Notes under the pieces: generated by a model | What the model was told of the DNA's origin: nothing | Seen by the model: only the letters and a program-made list of their open reading frames with translations | Database searches by the model: none | NCBI GenBank assembly: GCA_902826505.1 | Contig: CADEFG010000358.1 | Coordinates: forward strand, 1-5,656 | DNA length: 5,656 bases | Direction: 5' to 3' | Source: an uncultured Acidobacteriota bacterium | GTDB taxonomy: Bacteria; Acidobacteriota; Blastocatellia; Pyrinomonadales; Pyrinomonadaceae | Translations under genes and position numbers: made by a program | Part shown: positions 5,478 to 5,656 of the stretch, in pieces | How the letters are laid out: each line of letters starts with the position of its first letter | Numbering within the stretch: the stretch's first letter is position 1

Positions 5478-5656
5478 ATGAAAAACTACTTTTCGCTCGG
5501 AATAATCTTAATTTGCATCCAAAGTTTTTTTGGGCAGGTCAATTGCACGGGCGCGACGCTTTTTACGGAAAAAAATTGTCCGGGCGATGAAATCAGCCAA
5601 ACGGAAAGAGAGCTTTTTAAAATAATCAACGATTACCGAGCCCAAAATAAAAAACC
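5478..5656 (+). CDS. Secreted CAP/SCP-domain protein, N-terminal part only
   Basis: The frame starts at ATG 5478 and stays open to the right edge (59 codons), so the gene is cut by the window. Residues 1 to about 20 form a signal peptide: Lys2, then a hydrophobic run (YFSLGIILICIQSFFG). Mature sequence begins near QVNC and has two cysteines, at 23 and 34. Residues 41-59 contain TERELFKIINDYRAQNKK, which matches the first helix of CAP (PF00188) domains, where a Glu-rich start leads to an N-x-x-R-x motif. Bacterial CAP proteins are exported; their role is mostly unknown. There is no strong Shine-Dalgarno, only an AT-rich leader. The gene is divergent from nagZ. The signal peptide plus motif make the gene convincing, but the family call rests on about 20 residues. 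Confidence 0.75.
   Translation, partial: MKNYFSLGIILICIQSFFGQVNCTGATLFTEKNCPGDEISQTERELFKIINDYRAQNKK

Noticed and set aside
5405..5590. 61-codon plus-strand frame starting at 5405
   Set aside because: It overlaps the gene starting at 5478 in another frame. The 5478 frame has a signal peptide and a CAP-like motif and stays open to the window edge.

Overview
This is a bacterial chromosomal window of moderate GC (low-to-mid 40s % by eye). It has AT-rich intergenic DNA, bacterial-type tRNAs with encoded CCA ends, a lipoprotein transporter component and a murein-recycling glycosidase. The mix of genes (an orphan family 5 binding protein, NagZ without a signal peptide, a secreted CAP protein, DUF4256) would fit an Acidobacteriota / Blastocatellia-like genome. 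That placement is an impression from gene content and style, not a proof.

Layout. Bases 3-74 look like the 3' end of an unrecognised plus-strand gene, followed 15 nt later by a DUF4256-family gene (90-665). A gene-poor stretch (666-1290) then holds an imperfect hairpin (912-961), a folded palindromic repeat of about 160 bp with a GC-rich core (1051-1209), and a likely promoter and Shine-Dalgarno for the next gene. Gene 1291-2154 encodes a protein I cannot name. Its N-terminal half has the layout of a degenerate OmpA-like domain, followed by a Pro-rich linker and a strand-rich C-terminal half.

From 2257 to 5307 everything reads on the minus strand. In transcription order: nagZ (5307-4204); a family 5 (oligopeptide-type) ABC substrate-binding lipoprotein (4184-2601), 19 nt behind nagZ with a strong GGAGG in the gap; a near-consensus promoter; tRNA-Gly(GCC); a 125-nt spacer with two perfect hairpins; and tRNA-Cys(GCA). 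At the right edge a divergent plus-strand gene begins at 5478. It encodes a secreted protein whose first residues after the signal peptide match the start of a CAP/SCP domain, and the window cuts it off.

How the genes work together. The only clear functional unit is nagZ plus the binding protein. Their tight spacing predicts one transcript, and together they suggest cell-wall fragment or peptide recovery, but no permease or ATPase genes are present here. The Gly-Cys tRNA pair has its own promoter. I see no evidence for a new defence, mobile or biosynthetic system. The most unusual items are the palindromic repeat and the gene at 1291-2154 just downstream of it.
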